DNA of 64,000 nt from Amborella trichopoda. Its lineage: Eukaryota > Streptophyta > Magnoliopsida > Amborellales > Amborellaceae. Location: NCBI RefSeq assembly GCF_000471905.2, contig NW_006500337.1, forward strand, positions 549,066-613,065. The letters run 5' to 3'. Below are positions 1 to 25,049 of the stretch, in pieces. How positions within the stretch are numbered: the first letter of the stretch is position 1; each line of letters starts with the position of its first letter. The notes beneath the pieces are model-generated. The model was not told where the DNA came from. It did no database searches and saw only the letters and a list, made by a program, of their open reading frames with translations. Made by a program: the position numbers and the translations under genes.

Positions 1-1719
1 AAATTTTTTATTTTTTTTTATATCCATACTTCTCAACGTTAAGATGATTAATTTTAAAGGTTTTTTTTTTTTTTTGTAAGTTAGGAGGTAAGTCAGTAAT
101 CATTTAGGCCCCAACCATTTTGTGAGAATGGATTCTGGGACTTTTTCATGAGGCTCATTGGTACTTTTATCAACGCCTCAATCTCTATTTTCAATATTTT
201 ATAAAGATATTTTTCCATAAAGGTTTTTCTAGATAAGCCTTACTTTTTTCAAAAAAAAAGTTTATATGAGGATGTAACTACGGATGTACTTCAAAGGTCT
301 ATCGGTAAAGGTAGTTTTAATGTTGAAAAACCCTTTGATTGATCATCTCCATATCAAGATGTATGACCATGAAAAATAAAAAGATTTTAAGCTTCAGAAA
401 TAGTGCATTTTACAACATATTATCAACACCGTCCATTTTCAAGAGTTTCATATGTTTATAGATCTACTCGATTTTTAGTCATTTTTTAAATTTAAAATTT
501 GATAATTAGATGTAAAAATAAATTTTCAAAATTATATACCATGATAAACTTTTGAAGGTGCACCTTACCTCTACACCTACAGGTGCATCTGCATGCGAAC
601 AGCACCCTTCAATATTATAAAATTAGACACCTCATATAAACTATTTCCACTTTTAAATATGCAAAAAGACCATTTTGCCCTTAAAACCTCGTACGTATCC
701 TATAATCCAGGTTCATTTATTCACTCATTTTCGCGCGTTTGGTCCTCGTAAAAACTAATTCGACGTTTTAAAGTTGCAGAGACGTGTTTTTTTCTACTTA
801 TAGGGATTTATTGAGAAAGAAAAGGGGAAACTCTATTTTAGTTCTATAAGATACCTAGATTTCCATTGATTCTTAGGAAGTAGAGGTTAATATAAAGGTT
901 AGTCTTTGGGGCTTGGATTGAAGACAAACAATTTTGAGTTCAAGGCATTATTATTATTATCTTTTGTTAAGTTAATTCATGGCTTATTTTATATAATTGG
1001 TTAAGTAATTATTCAATTTGCTTTCTTTTCCTTTGAATTTTTGGAATGTTCAGCCATTGTCCTGTTATTTTTAAGTCTTAACCTAGGGATTATCTGGTAA
1101 AAAGTATTGCTATTGCTTTGAGTTCTCTGTCAAAAGACAGTGTAGGTAAAAAATAAGCTCTTTTTAGGAAATTATATCTGTTTCAGGGTCTTAGACCCTC
1201 TCATTATAAAATATTTCCTATAAATATGTTTGCTCTGGTTTCTTTTCTCAGCAATTTTCTTATTCATTGACTGAAATATCAACTGCTCATTGGTGGTTTT
1301 CATTTATTTCTATTATAATTCATACCATCTCTTTGTGGATTTTTTTTTTTTTTTTGAGATTAGTTGTGAAGATTGCAATGCTTTTTGGCCAAGTTTCTTT
1401 TTGCATGTTTTCTGGTTCTACCATGAGTTTTTACTATTTGTAGAAGATCTCTGTAATTTGATAAAATATTCATGCATTTTTTGAATTTTATATGAAAAAT
1501 TAGCCAGATAAGAAGCAATAAAAGCAAGTTTTATTTTCTTCTCAGTTATAATTCATATTGGAGTTATTTTTTGAGTTTCAAAACAATATCAAAATTTGAC
1601 TATATTTTCTTAGTTGATATCAAGAGCTTCCTTGTTTGAATCTTACATCTTATTCAAAGTTTTCTTTCTTTTTTCTTACTTTCATTGAAATTTGCCAAAT
1701 TAGGTGGTATTTTGCGATC
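1..1719 (+). other. Upstream region of threonine aldolase
   Basis: AT-rich and without a supported gene. It holds the MITE at 252-607; the rest (608-1719) is T-rich sequence that probably includes the promoter and 5' leader. I could not place a TATA box or leader intron with confidence. Confidence 0.4.
252..607 (-). mobile_element. MULE-type MITE, subfamily B copy 1
   Basis: Read on the minus strand it starts GGGTGCTGTTCGCATGCAG and has subterminal CACCTGTAGGTGTAGAGG, then an internal core co-linear with subfamily A (GATCGAGTAGATCTAT, GGACGGT, ATGCACTATTT). The GGAAAAAG end is eroded to an A run near 252-260. No clear target duplication. It lies upstream of the aldolase gene. Confidence 0.7.
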
Positions 1720-4700
1720 ATGGTGAGGAGAATAGTAGATTTAAGGTCTGATACAGTCACAAAGCCAACTGAAGCTATGATAGCAGCCATGGCTAACGCA
1801 GAGGTCGATGATGATGTTTTGGGTTTTGACCCAACAGCTCAGAAGCTCGAAACCGAAGTGGCAAGAATTGTGGGTAAAGAAGCAGCCCTTTTTGTGCCTT
1901 CTGGTACAATGAGTAATCTTATTAGTATTATGGTTCACTGTGAGATTAGAGGAAGTGAAGTGATTTTGGGAGATCAAAGCCATATTCATCTTTTAGAGAA
2001 TGGAGGGATTTCGACAATTGGATGTGCTCATTCAAGAACAGTTCCGAACAATTCGGATGGAACCATGGATATCAATCTTATTGAAGCTGCAATCAGGGAT
2101 CCTACAGAGGCCATGTATTATCCGACTACACGGCTTATTTGCTTGGAGAATACACAGGCTAAGTATGTTTTCTCTTCTGGTTTGATGGCTGAATTTTAGG
2201 TAATTAAATTTTGGAGTTCTTATATGCTCTTATTTTTTCTAATGGATCGTGTATTTATTTTTTCTAATGGATGGTGTATTCTTGTGGTGCTATGTGTCCA
2301 ATTGGATTTGAAGATTATTACTGTTTGATAGGCAATTATTTTAGTGTTTGATGATTTCTCTAGAAACCCATCAGAAATAAAGAAAAGAGAAGAAATAACG
2401 ATTTGATTGGGTTTTCCTTTCTGTAATTGTGATTTTAGAATTTGCTGACCTTTTGCAATGTTTATGCTGAGCGTGCTTTCAATCTTTTACAATGAATTTC
2501 TTCAGTAACCTGTGATTAATTAGCAACTCTTGTATTGTGTCTAAGGCTCTAAGCTGAAATCACCTGAATTTCTGAATGCCACTTTTTGTAAAAGTAAACT
2601 TCAAATGCCAAATCAATGTATCTAATGTTAAGCCAAATTTCTTTGCATTCTGGTCTTCTGACCAATTTTATATTGCCCATTATTTTATCTGGCTTCTTAG
2701 CAGTTTGATTTTTTCTTTTTCTTTTTTGACATCAATGTATAGAGACGAAGGATTCAACCGAATATATTCACTTTGTTCTCAAATCATGATCTGGTGCTCA
2801 GTAAGGCTCCATTAGCTTACTTTTCTGATTTTTCTTAATGAAAATGACATGGTCTCAGTTCGATCGATGTTGCATACTCGGGATTACCAATGAGACCATG
2901 ATAATAAAATATTGTGAATACCATTTGAATTAACCGAGTTAACCTCTTGTGGGCAGGGGGAAAATATTGTGAATATCATTTGAATTAATTTGGTTTTGTG
3001 CGCTTTTCATCATGTGAAGAAGATTCAATCTAATTATGATTATGTGTGCTCTTCAATATAGATATTTATGGACCTAGAGGTGTTTTAAGATTCTGGAATT
3101 GGGTATCACAAGATCCACTCTTTTCTGGTTGTGGGGTAGATGGGATCCTTGTATTCCAATCTGGTGATTTGGCTTTTGGGCTTTTGCTCTCATATACTTC
3201 AATTATTATTAATTTGCGTCCGAAACTGTATATGGTCTTCAGATTTCTGTGAGAGCCTCCATAATGGTATATTCTTGTTTTTCTTCAGGTTTTGGTATTT
3301 GTTAGAAACAGCGTATTTCTTGATCAAATCACAACAAAAAGATGCTGGGTCCATTAGAATGTGACTCCTTTATGTGACTACTTTTTCAAATTTTTGAAAA
3401 ATAAAAAATTTAAAACTTAGATTTTACTGCAAACATTGAAGGATGGATACCTTCCTCGCATTTGAGTTCTCATTTGCGTGAACAAGCTAGTTTCTTGGAT
3501 CCTTTGCTGATGCTCTTTAATGGTTCTCTTGCAATTGAGTATCTAGCAATGTTTGCCAATTATGAAGATAGTTCTTTCATTTTTGCTAATTTCTGTTATT
3601 AAAATATTAAAAAAACACCAGAGTAATGATATATATATTTCTGATAAAAAGGGACCTATATCAAAAGGGTGCGATTTGTATAGAGCCGAGGCTCTAAACA
3701 ATCAAAGTAAAGCCCACCTTCAAATAGTATCAAGAAATGTGGTTTCAATACTGGAAATCTTCGTGATAGCCTAAAAATATTTTTTCATTTCTAATTATAA
3801 AATTTAAAGCTCCAAAAATATTGTAGATCGAGCAGATCTATGAAAACTTGAAAATAGTGAAAATTAACGGTCCAAAATGCATTACAAGATGCACTATTTA
3901 CAAAACTTGAAGTCCATTTTTTTCGCATGTCCATGCATCTTGATGTCGAGATGATCAATTTGAGGATACTTGACCATCAAAACAACATTTTCTAGTGAAA
4001 TTTTTGAGGTGAGATCTAATTTGATTGTTTAGAGCCTCTTGCTCTATATAATCTTTTTCCATATCAAAAAGACTTGGTTCTTTGATGGAGAGATATGTGC
4101 TTGCCACATTTTCCATTATTCAACAAGGATGACTTCAAGAATGGTTGCTTGATGATGGGCTTTTTAGGATGCATAATAATGCATTTGACATGAAAAATGA
4201 ATTTTCCTGTCTTAAAAGACTCTCTCTTGCAGGCCTGGTTAGTATATTTGGATCAAGATTACCCATCTAAGTGGTTATTTTGAACCTATTTAATTTGGAT
4301 TGGCCAAATTCGTGCCTTCACTATGATTTTGGCGTCCTTCATGCATGTTTTGCAGCTTTTACTCTAATGAAATAACACATTCCGATTATGTTACCTTGTT
4401 AGATCAATTCTACAACTGTTTCTCTAGTTTGTATGACTTGGAATAATTTTTTAGCATTGCCGTGGTTGCACCTCTGCTATTTAATATTTGATTGCAACAC
4501 TGCAGCACCGGTGGTAGATGCCTTTCAGTTGAATACACTGATAAAGTTGGTGAACTGGCCAAAAAACATGGATTAAAGTTACANATTGATGGAGCACGCA
4601 TTTTCAATGCATCAGTTGTGAGTGATACTTCATTACTGATGTCTGGATTTTTTAAGTTTCATACAGAGCTTTGAGTGAGTTTTGGTGCGACCAGATATGA

Positions 4701-6987
4701 TAATGATATTTTTATTGCCAATTCTTTCAGATCCTTAGTATGCTGCTTTTCCCTTGAGAGTTCTTTTTAGCTGTCTCATTTTTCTTTTGGCTATTATTTC
4801 TCTCATGTTCTCATCTTCTCCACTTATTTATAAACATTAGAATGTCTTGACTTGTTTAAGCTTTTTAACCTCATTCCTCATTGGCCTACTTTCAAAGGTG
4901 AATCGCAGTCACTAAATGTAAGTCTTAACAACAAATTGGAGTTTAGCTTTTGGTTTATCTTTTTTCTGTTGATAATTAAAATTTTCGATTCTGCAGCCAT
5001 GTGTCGATTTGATGGTCCTTATTTATTTACGGCATTGTTTGGATCTTTTCTGTACTAAGAATTGGACCATTTGCTTCTCCTCTGTTTGCAACCAGTGAAA
5101 TATTTGAGATAACCTAGTAGGATTTTTACAATTTTCTCTTCCAGATTGTTCTATGCGACCATTCTTCAAGTATATGATACACAATTTTGGGCATTTGTAC
5201 TCAGAATAGATTATTTCTGACACTAATGATGTTCATTTGCTAGGCTCTGGGGGTTCCTGTGGCTAGACTTGTTCAAGCTGCTGATTCAGTTTCGGTATGA
5301 GCTAATCTAGTGCTTCTTCGCTGAAATCTTTTCACTTTAAATTTCAGCTAATATGATGGTACTTCATATGATGCACTTTTTGACTTTCTTTTAATATTTA
5401 GAATAAACTTTAACCATTCTTATTGTTTTGTAAATTTTCTTATGCAGAAATTTCGTCTATTACTTTATATTTCTTGGTTTATGCAACAGAACCACTCTGC
5501 AATGTAAAATTCTCCCTTCATTTTATGCATAAATTAGGTGTGCTTATCAAAAGGTTTGGGAGCTCCAGTTGGATCAGTAATTATAGGGTCGAAAAACTTC
5601 ATCACAAAGGTATTACTGGTTTATATTCAATTGTGTAGTGCACTTAGATGCTAAATATAATATCAACGCAATTGTACAAAGCGATTGATAGGCAAAGAGG
5701 CTGAGGAAAACTCTTGGCGGTGCAATGAGACAAGTCGGGATATTGTGTGCTGCTGCTCTCGTTGCGTTGCGAGATATTGTTCCAAAGCTTGAAGAAGATC
5801 ATCAGAAAGCAAAGATCTTAGCAGGTATAGTGGTTTCTGATAACTGTGAACTATGGCTATTCTTCATCCATGAGATCACTTTCATTGTTACGATGAAATT
5901 CAATTAGCGACACGAAAATTAAGAAGCGTTGGTGGTTTGCAGAAAGTATGCATCATACAAAGCTTACTATAACTTTTTAAAGTTGTTTGAAGTTTCATTT
6001 TACTTCTACTACATTTTCATTTTTGAACTTTTTCAATTTTTTTCCTTTTTTTAAATATTTTTAAGGCCTTTTGGCCCTATGCAGGACTTGGCTGAGTAAC
6101 TCACCTCCTCACCTAGGGGGGAGTTCCTTAGCTGAGGCGAGTCCCGGCATATTGATTACACGGCTTATAACTTACATATGTGCAAGTAAAATTAACAAGT
6201 TATGATCTTCTTGGCTGAGATGGCAGAGTCAAATAGCCTTATAAAATGAATTAGTACCCGATGTGATTCCCTTTAGCTTTGCAGATGGCTTGAACCACGT
6301 CAAGGGACTAAAAGTGGACTTAGCTTCAGTCGAGACGAACCTCGTAAGTGCCGGTTAGCTTTGGAGCCTTCTATCTTAAACAGAGCGATCTTTGTTCTAA
6401 AAATTCTCTTTTACGCAGGTGTTTTTCGAGATTACAGACAAAAGGGTTACTGCAGAAAAATTTTCACAGGTTCTGAATGATCGTGGCATACTCGTGCTGC
6501 CCATAAGTTCATGCAGGCATGTTTTTGCTCTCTCTCTCTCTCTCTCCTGATTTTGCTGATTTACAATTGCAAATGGACGATGGAGATGAGCCGCTGTCCT
6601 GTTCCAAGTCCAATTCATCGAACAGCAGCTGACCTCCACCATTGATCATGACAGTGGATTGCCCAGTTTGAGTACCCCACGCTATTCAACTCCCAATCAG
6701 ATTCAACTTCACTATGTAATTTGCAACTCACATTTAACGGCAAAAATATGTAACATGTGACAACTGATTGTTGCAGTATTAGGATTGTTTTGCATCATCA
6801 AATCTCATTCAGTGATGTCCAGTACACCCTGTCATACATAACGGTACTCTCTCTCTCTCTCTCTCTCATTGATACTTTGTTTACTTAATAAAAGAGAATT
6901 TATCTATGCCATCGTAACAAACATATTCTTTCATAATTTGTGCAGCAAGCTGTGATGGAGCTTGAAGCTGAAAGGCTTGAGATATGA
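1720..6987 (+). CDS. THA1: L-threonine aldolase (low-specificity, PLP-dependent), 9 exons
   Basis: Cleaves L-threonine (and allo-threonine) to glycine and acetaldehyde; fold-type I PLP enzyme, presumably cytosolic. Exons read from splice sites: 1720-2162, 4506-4617, 5244-5294, 5538-5609, 5692-5824, 6285-6343, 6419-6516, 6777-6843, 6946-6987; they sum to 1077 nt, 358 aa, equal to my recollection of the Arabidopsis length. Diagnostic motifs are [12 protein letters not shown] near the start, [10 protein letters not shown], the [H]IDGARIFNA block around residue 174, and [10 protein letters not shown] in exon 4, where Lys207 is the expected Schiff-base lysine. The start is the ATG at 1720; the open frame runs upstream to 1636 but that part looks like leader. 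Odd points: an ambiguous base at 4584 (codon CAN, almost surely His174), and intron 7 uses a GC donor. The symbol could equally be THA2; the family assignment is secure. Confidence 0.95.
3667..4060 (+). mobile_element. MULE-type MITE, subfamily A copy 1 (in aldolase intron 1)
   Basis: Flanked by a perfect 9-bp duplication ATATCAAAA (3658-3666 and 4061-4069), the Mutator signature. Left end GGGTGCGATTTGTATAGAGC; the reverse complement of the right end starts GGAAAAAGATTATATAGAGC, and both continue into GAGGCTCTAAACAATC. About 394 bp, no coding capacity. Related copies lie at 29998-30370 and 44229-44465 and, in another subfamily, at 252-607 and 55467-55907. Confidence 0.85.
6517..6776 (+). other. 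GC-AG intron (intron 7 of threonine aldolase)
   Basis: The exon ends TGCAG and the intron starts GCATGT; the acceptor is TTGCAG at 6771-6776. Only this junction keeps the conserved IRIVLHHQ reading at the start of exon 8. The nearest GT donor, four bases downstream, leads to an in-frame stop when joined to the same acceptor. A CT dinucleotide run follows at about 6526-6547. Confidence 0.85.
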
Positions 6988-8366
6988 AGCATTGGGAAAG
7001 GCCTTGGAATAATCATTCACCCAAGAGAATGTTTATACAAATATTCAGTGCCTATATCTTGGATGAAATCTTGAGTAAATGGTCAATGTTACAGATTAAT
7101 TACAAACACTGTAGTGAGTCTATTTCATTTCTGCTTGTTGCAGCTTTGCCGTCCCAGATAAATACTGATTCGTATGCTGTCCCCCTCTCGGGTTTGATCT
7201 GTCAAAGGTTGGGTTTTTAACGGAATTCGAGTCCTTATACAAGAAACTTAAGGAAAATTGTTTCATGCGACTGGACCGCATTTCTACAATATGCGATCCA
7301 GAGGTATAAAGTATCCATCTTAAAGATGGAGGCAAATAGGTGATCCATTTAAAAACAAGTATAACTAACTGTCTAAACATTTTTTTATTATAATTATTAT
7401 TTCTAGTTTTTAAATATATATTTTTTTTCATATTCATGATTTCCATGTTAAATATTATATATTATCTAAAAATTAGGATCAAATTATATTTAAAAAATGT
7501 ATTTATTGCTAAGCCCATATGCGGGCCGGCCGCATAGAAACCGTGACCTAAACTTAACTGCAGACTATTTAGAAGAGCGCTCTCTGTCACACACATACAA
7601 AGGCTTCCGAGATGTTATGGTAAACAGAATTTCCAGCAAAACAATGATGGGTAAAAAGACAAACAAAAGAGAATTTCCAACAAAACAATGAGGGGTGATA
7701 GGTAAAAAGACAAGGGGAAAGCTTTCTAAATTCCCTCTACAATGTAGAAGTTCTATCCTCCCTTTTATTCAACCCTCTATTTTTTAATGGAGGGGTTAAG
7801 ATTGCCCCAATCACAATGTTACATCTGCATACTATTTTATTTTTAATTTTGTTTTCTATAAACTATTTTGACACCAAATTTTAAACATTCCTCTATTAAA
7901 CTCGCACTAACAAAAAATATAAAAAAAATATTTTTGATAAATTAAAATGATCAAACTACCCTTGAAAGTTTCAAGGGGTATTTTGGTTGTTATTTTTTAT
8001 CGAAAAATTATTATTAATATTTTTTATAGGTGTGCCCCAATGAGAAAATGGCATGTACCAAATTTCATACTCAGAAAATTGTATTAAAAAAACTAAAATA
8101 ATATACTTTGAGATTCAAACGGTAAGTGGCTCTCTTGATCAAAAATTGATAGCAGGATGGTAGAGGGAGGATAGAACTTATATGTTGTAGGGAGAACATA
8201 GAAAGCTTCCCCAAAAGACAAACAAAACAAAGGATAAAAGAAAGAAAAACATTTAAACCACAACCAAAAAATAGGACATGACATTAACAGTCTCTCGAGA
8301 ATTATAAAAAACCAAGAGTTATCCTGGTTCTAAAGATACAACAAAGAGATAGCGAGAGAGAGAGAC
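6988..8366. other. Convergent 3' intergenic region between aldolase and CDC5
   Basis: The 3' ends of the two genes face each other here. The sequence is AT-rich with a stretch of A/T runs at about 7380-7500 and 7850-8010. I see no coding region; short open frames lack homology or codon character. Confidence 0.5.
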
Positions 8367-21900
<13,534 letters not shown>

Positions 21901-22149
21901 ACGCAGAAAAAGCCCTTAGAGAGGTCAATGATCAGGCCCTCTTCTCCTTCACAACAATTCTGAGAAGCTATCAGGAACAAAAACCCTAAAAATTGATAGG
22001 AGAGATTGGTTTTCTCCAGTGTTCGCTTTGCCCCTCTGCTCCCACTGTAATTTGCTCGTCTCTGTGCGTACAAAAGTCGGGGGTTTTTGCTTTCTGATAT
22101 TATCCAAGCAAAAATGACGAGACTACCCTTCCATGGAAGGGAAAATTAC

Positions 22150-22360
22150 CAGTATGCCATCGTTTGTGGTCCTTTAATCGTTGGACAATTCGGGGATTCA
22201 AGAGGAAAATAAAAATTTGCAAAAAGATCATATGCTCCCGCAGGAGCATGATTTAGACTCAATCCCATGGGTGAAACTCTAATTACCATTAATTTTAGGA
22301 CTTTCAAATTCTGGGGGTGCAACCACTCTATGGCGACTGACTTCAAATAAAACAATATGC
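22150..22360. repeat. Repeat with hairpin ATGCTCC...GGAGCAT
   Basis: A 7-bp-arm palindrome at 22232-22249 (ATGCTCC CGCA GGAGCAT) is followed by a CTCAATCCCATGGGTGAAA-like block. The same order is found at 61167 onward (perfect 10-bp arms), so this is a dispersed repeat family; class unknown. Confidence 0.55.
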
Positions 22361-23215
22361 ATATTAAGAAGGTTGTTAAACCAAATTACATCATCATTTT
22401 CATTTAGCATTAGATTGTTAATGTTTATTTGAGTTTCAATAATGGGTTATGTTAGGGTACTCATACGTATAAATATTTCTTTAATGTGCTCAAAAAAATC
22501 AATATTTTTTTGACACTTTATACTTTTATCCCATCATGTAGTAATTTTTTTGTCTAGATATATTTTGAGTAATTAACATGAGATGATCAACATGAAGCCG
22601 AGTCTTAACTACAAGTAAAATGCCATATAGAAATATCCATCATACCCCTCATATGACAAAATAACTTTACTCAATCAATTTTGTATTACAAAACAATACG
22701 TAATGAGTGTTCAAAAATATTGCATATATTAAATAAATTAGTAATATGCACGTGCATTGTACGTGATATTTAATATTAATCACTAAAATATATCTATCAC
22801 TAACAAAATTTCGATAAAACATGGCCTTAGGTAGAGAGAAATTAATGTATTTATTTAAAAAGCATGAATGGAATAAATAATTTAGATATATTATTTTCAT
22901 AAAAAAAGACTAAATGTGATGAACAGATTTTCAATGTTGTTTTAAATAGAAGAATCAAGAAGGACATTGTGCAAATGAAAATAGTAAAAAGAAGTTAGAG
23001 GAGATGGAATCACAACACATCAGTTATGAATAATTTCTAATAATTCAAAACTCATAATTAGAAAACTATATATATTCAGATATCTCAAAAAACAAATAAT
23101 CAAATTTTATATATGCTAAATCACATTAAAAAAAATAGTATTATCGTTAAAAAACTAATGTACTGTTCAAATAGTCACAATAACTTTTAAAGAATAAAAA
23201 CTATAATTAATATTA

Positions 23216-23626
23216 GGGAAAATTTCGTACAGGCCCCTGATTCCCTATCTGATTTCCCTCCTTTTATTTTATTTTCAAGCAGCATAAAAAAACTCTCAAG
23301 TATTTCACCGTACCCCCTCATCTCTTTTCTCTCAAGTTTATTCACTTTTGGCCACAAAAACAAGCCCCAACAAATTGTTTTATTCCATCTCATTTATTTC
23401 CAACACTTTTATTTCCAATAGGTTAAAAAAAGCTTTTGTATTGAGATGGAATAAAACAAATTGTTGAGAGTAGTTTTTGCTGCCAAAAGTGAATTAACGT
23501 GGGAGAGAAGAGGCGAGGGGGTATGGTGAAATACTTGAGAGATTTTTTATGCCGTTTGAAAGAAAATAGCAAGAGGGTCTACCGTGAAATAAGATGTGGA
23601 ATTAGGAGTGTGTACTAAATTTTCCC
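23216..23626. mobile_element. MULE-type foldback MITE with perfect 9-bp TSD
   Basis: Perfect target duplication TTAATATTA at 23207-23215 and 23627-23635. Ends GGGAAAATTTCGTACA and (inverted) GGGAAAATTTAGTACA; the two arms match for nearly 200 bp (CTCTCAAGTATTTCACC, CAACAAATTGTTTTATTCC), so almost the whole 411-bp element is a hairpin. No coding capacity. Confidence 0.9.
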
Positions 23627-24090
23627 TTAATATTATTATTATTATTATATTTTTTAATAATTATAATAATAAATTATTATTTTTATCTTATAAGGTAAGC
23701 CTATTGATATTGAATACTGAAAAATTGATTATTTTTCTTTTTGATTGTTATGTTAAATGATAAATCGACTTTGTTTCTATCTCAAATTTTCCCATAAAAT
23801 TTATTTCATAATAAATAGTTCAAAAAAGGCAATAATGCACCAAGAAAATAGCAAGAGAAAGCTATTATTGTCATCAAAGAACTAATGATATTAAAATATT
23901 CATAAAAAAACTAAAATATAACAAAATGTAGTTAAAATCATTAAGGGTGAAATTTAGATAGAAGCAAAAAGGATATAATCTAACTAAATAATCAAGAAAG
24001 AAAAAAAAAATAGAATAAGGTTGGGGTCATGGTGGTAACATCACTTGTGCCCCACCTAACGTCCAGGCTTCCATTCTCACCTAATGCATT

Positions 24091-24377
24091 AAAAAACCAC
24101 TAACAATTTTAAAAAACGATCATCATCCCTACTGAATTATAAAAAAAAAAAAGAAAAAAACAAAACTTTTTTTTCCATGGGCTTTACCTTATACTGTAAA
24201 AATAACTTATAATATTTTTTTTTTTTTTATAAGTTATTTTTATCGGATAAGGTAAATCCCATGGATGTTAAATGCTAATAAGAAAAAATGATTTTTTTTT
24301 TTCCCTTTTTTTGGGTGTTTCAGTGGGGATGATGAGCCCCTACCCATTTTTTGAAATCGTTAGTGGTTTTTTTTAGT
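24091..24377. mobile_element. Foldback (inverted-repeat) MITE
   Basis: Left arm starts AAAAAACCACTAACAATTTT; the right arm, inverted, starts AAAAAACCACTAACGATTTC. Inner arms also pair (CATGGGCTTTACCTTAT with ATAAGGTAAATCCCATG), around a central AATAACTTATAATA / TATAAGTTATT. About 287 bp, non-coding. Confidence 0.75.
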
Positions 24378-25049
24378 ATATTTTTCAATTCGTTAGTGGT
24401 TTTGTTTTCCTCTTCTATATGTAAAAAAAATCATATTACAATTTAAAAAGTATACTACTATTTTATTATTAAGTTCAAGTTTATAATAAAAAATTAGAAC
24501 TATTCAATAATCTAAATCCTAAGTGTTTTTTCAATCTAATTGAGTTTCACGACTTGTGAGAGAGATATTATACCACTTATTTTCTATATGTAAAAAAAAT
24601 CATATTACAATTTGAAAAATGCTACATGAAGATAGAGACAGACATCGTACCTTCTACTTTTCTCTTAGGACAAAATTTTTGAGCTAAAAAATCATTGCGA
24701 GAGATCAGTAAATAAATGAATTCGATAGGGATAAATAAATACTCTGTTTTCTCATCAGATAAGGTGGACCATGATAGGCTTTTGGGATAGGGTGTGAGGG
24801 TTTATGGTGAGAGATGACGGAAGAGTATTTCCTAAAAAGATATTTTGAGATAGAGATTAAAAGAGAAAGAGATGAGTAAGATAGATGAAATATTATAGGG
24901 GAGATTTAAGATAGAAGTACTTACAACAAGTGCGAGAGATTTACCCGTATATCAAATTTAGATACCCTATCTTTCTTCAGTAATTGAGAACCAACGCTAT
25001 GAGGTATGAAATATGTTACTCAATTTTCCATCAAAAGATAGAGAGAAAC

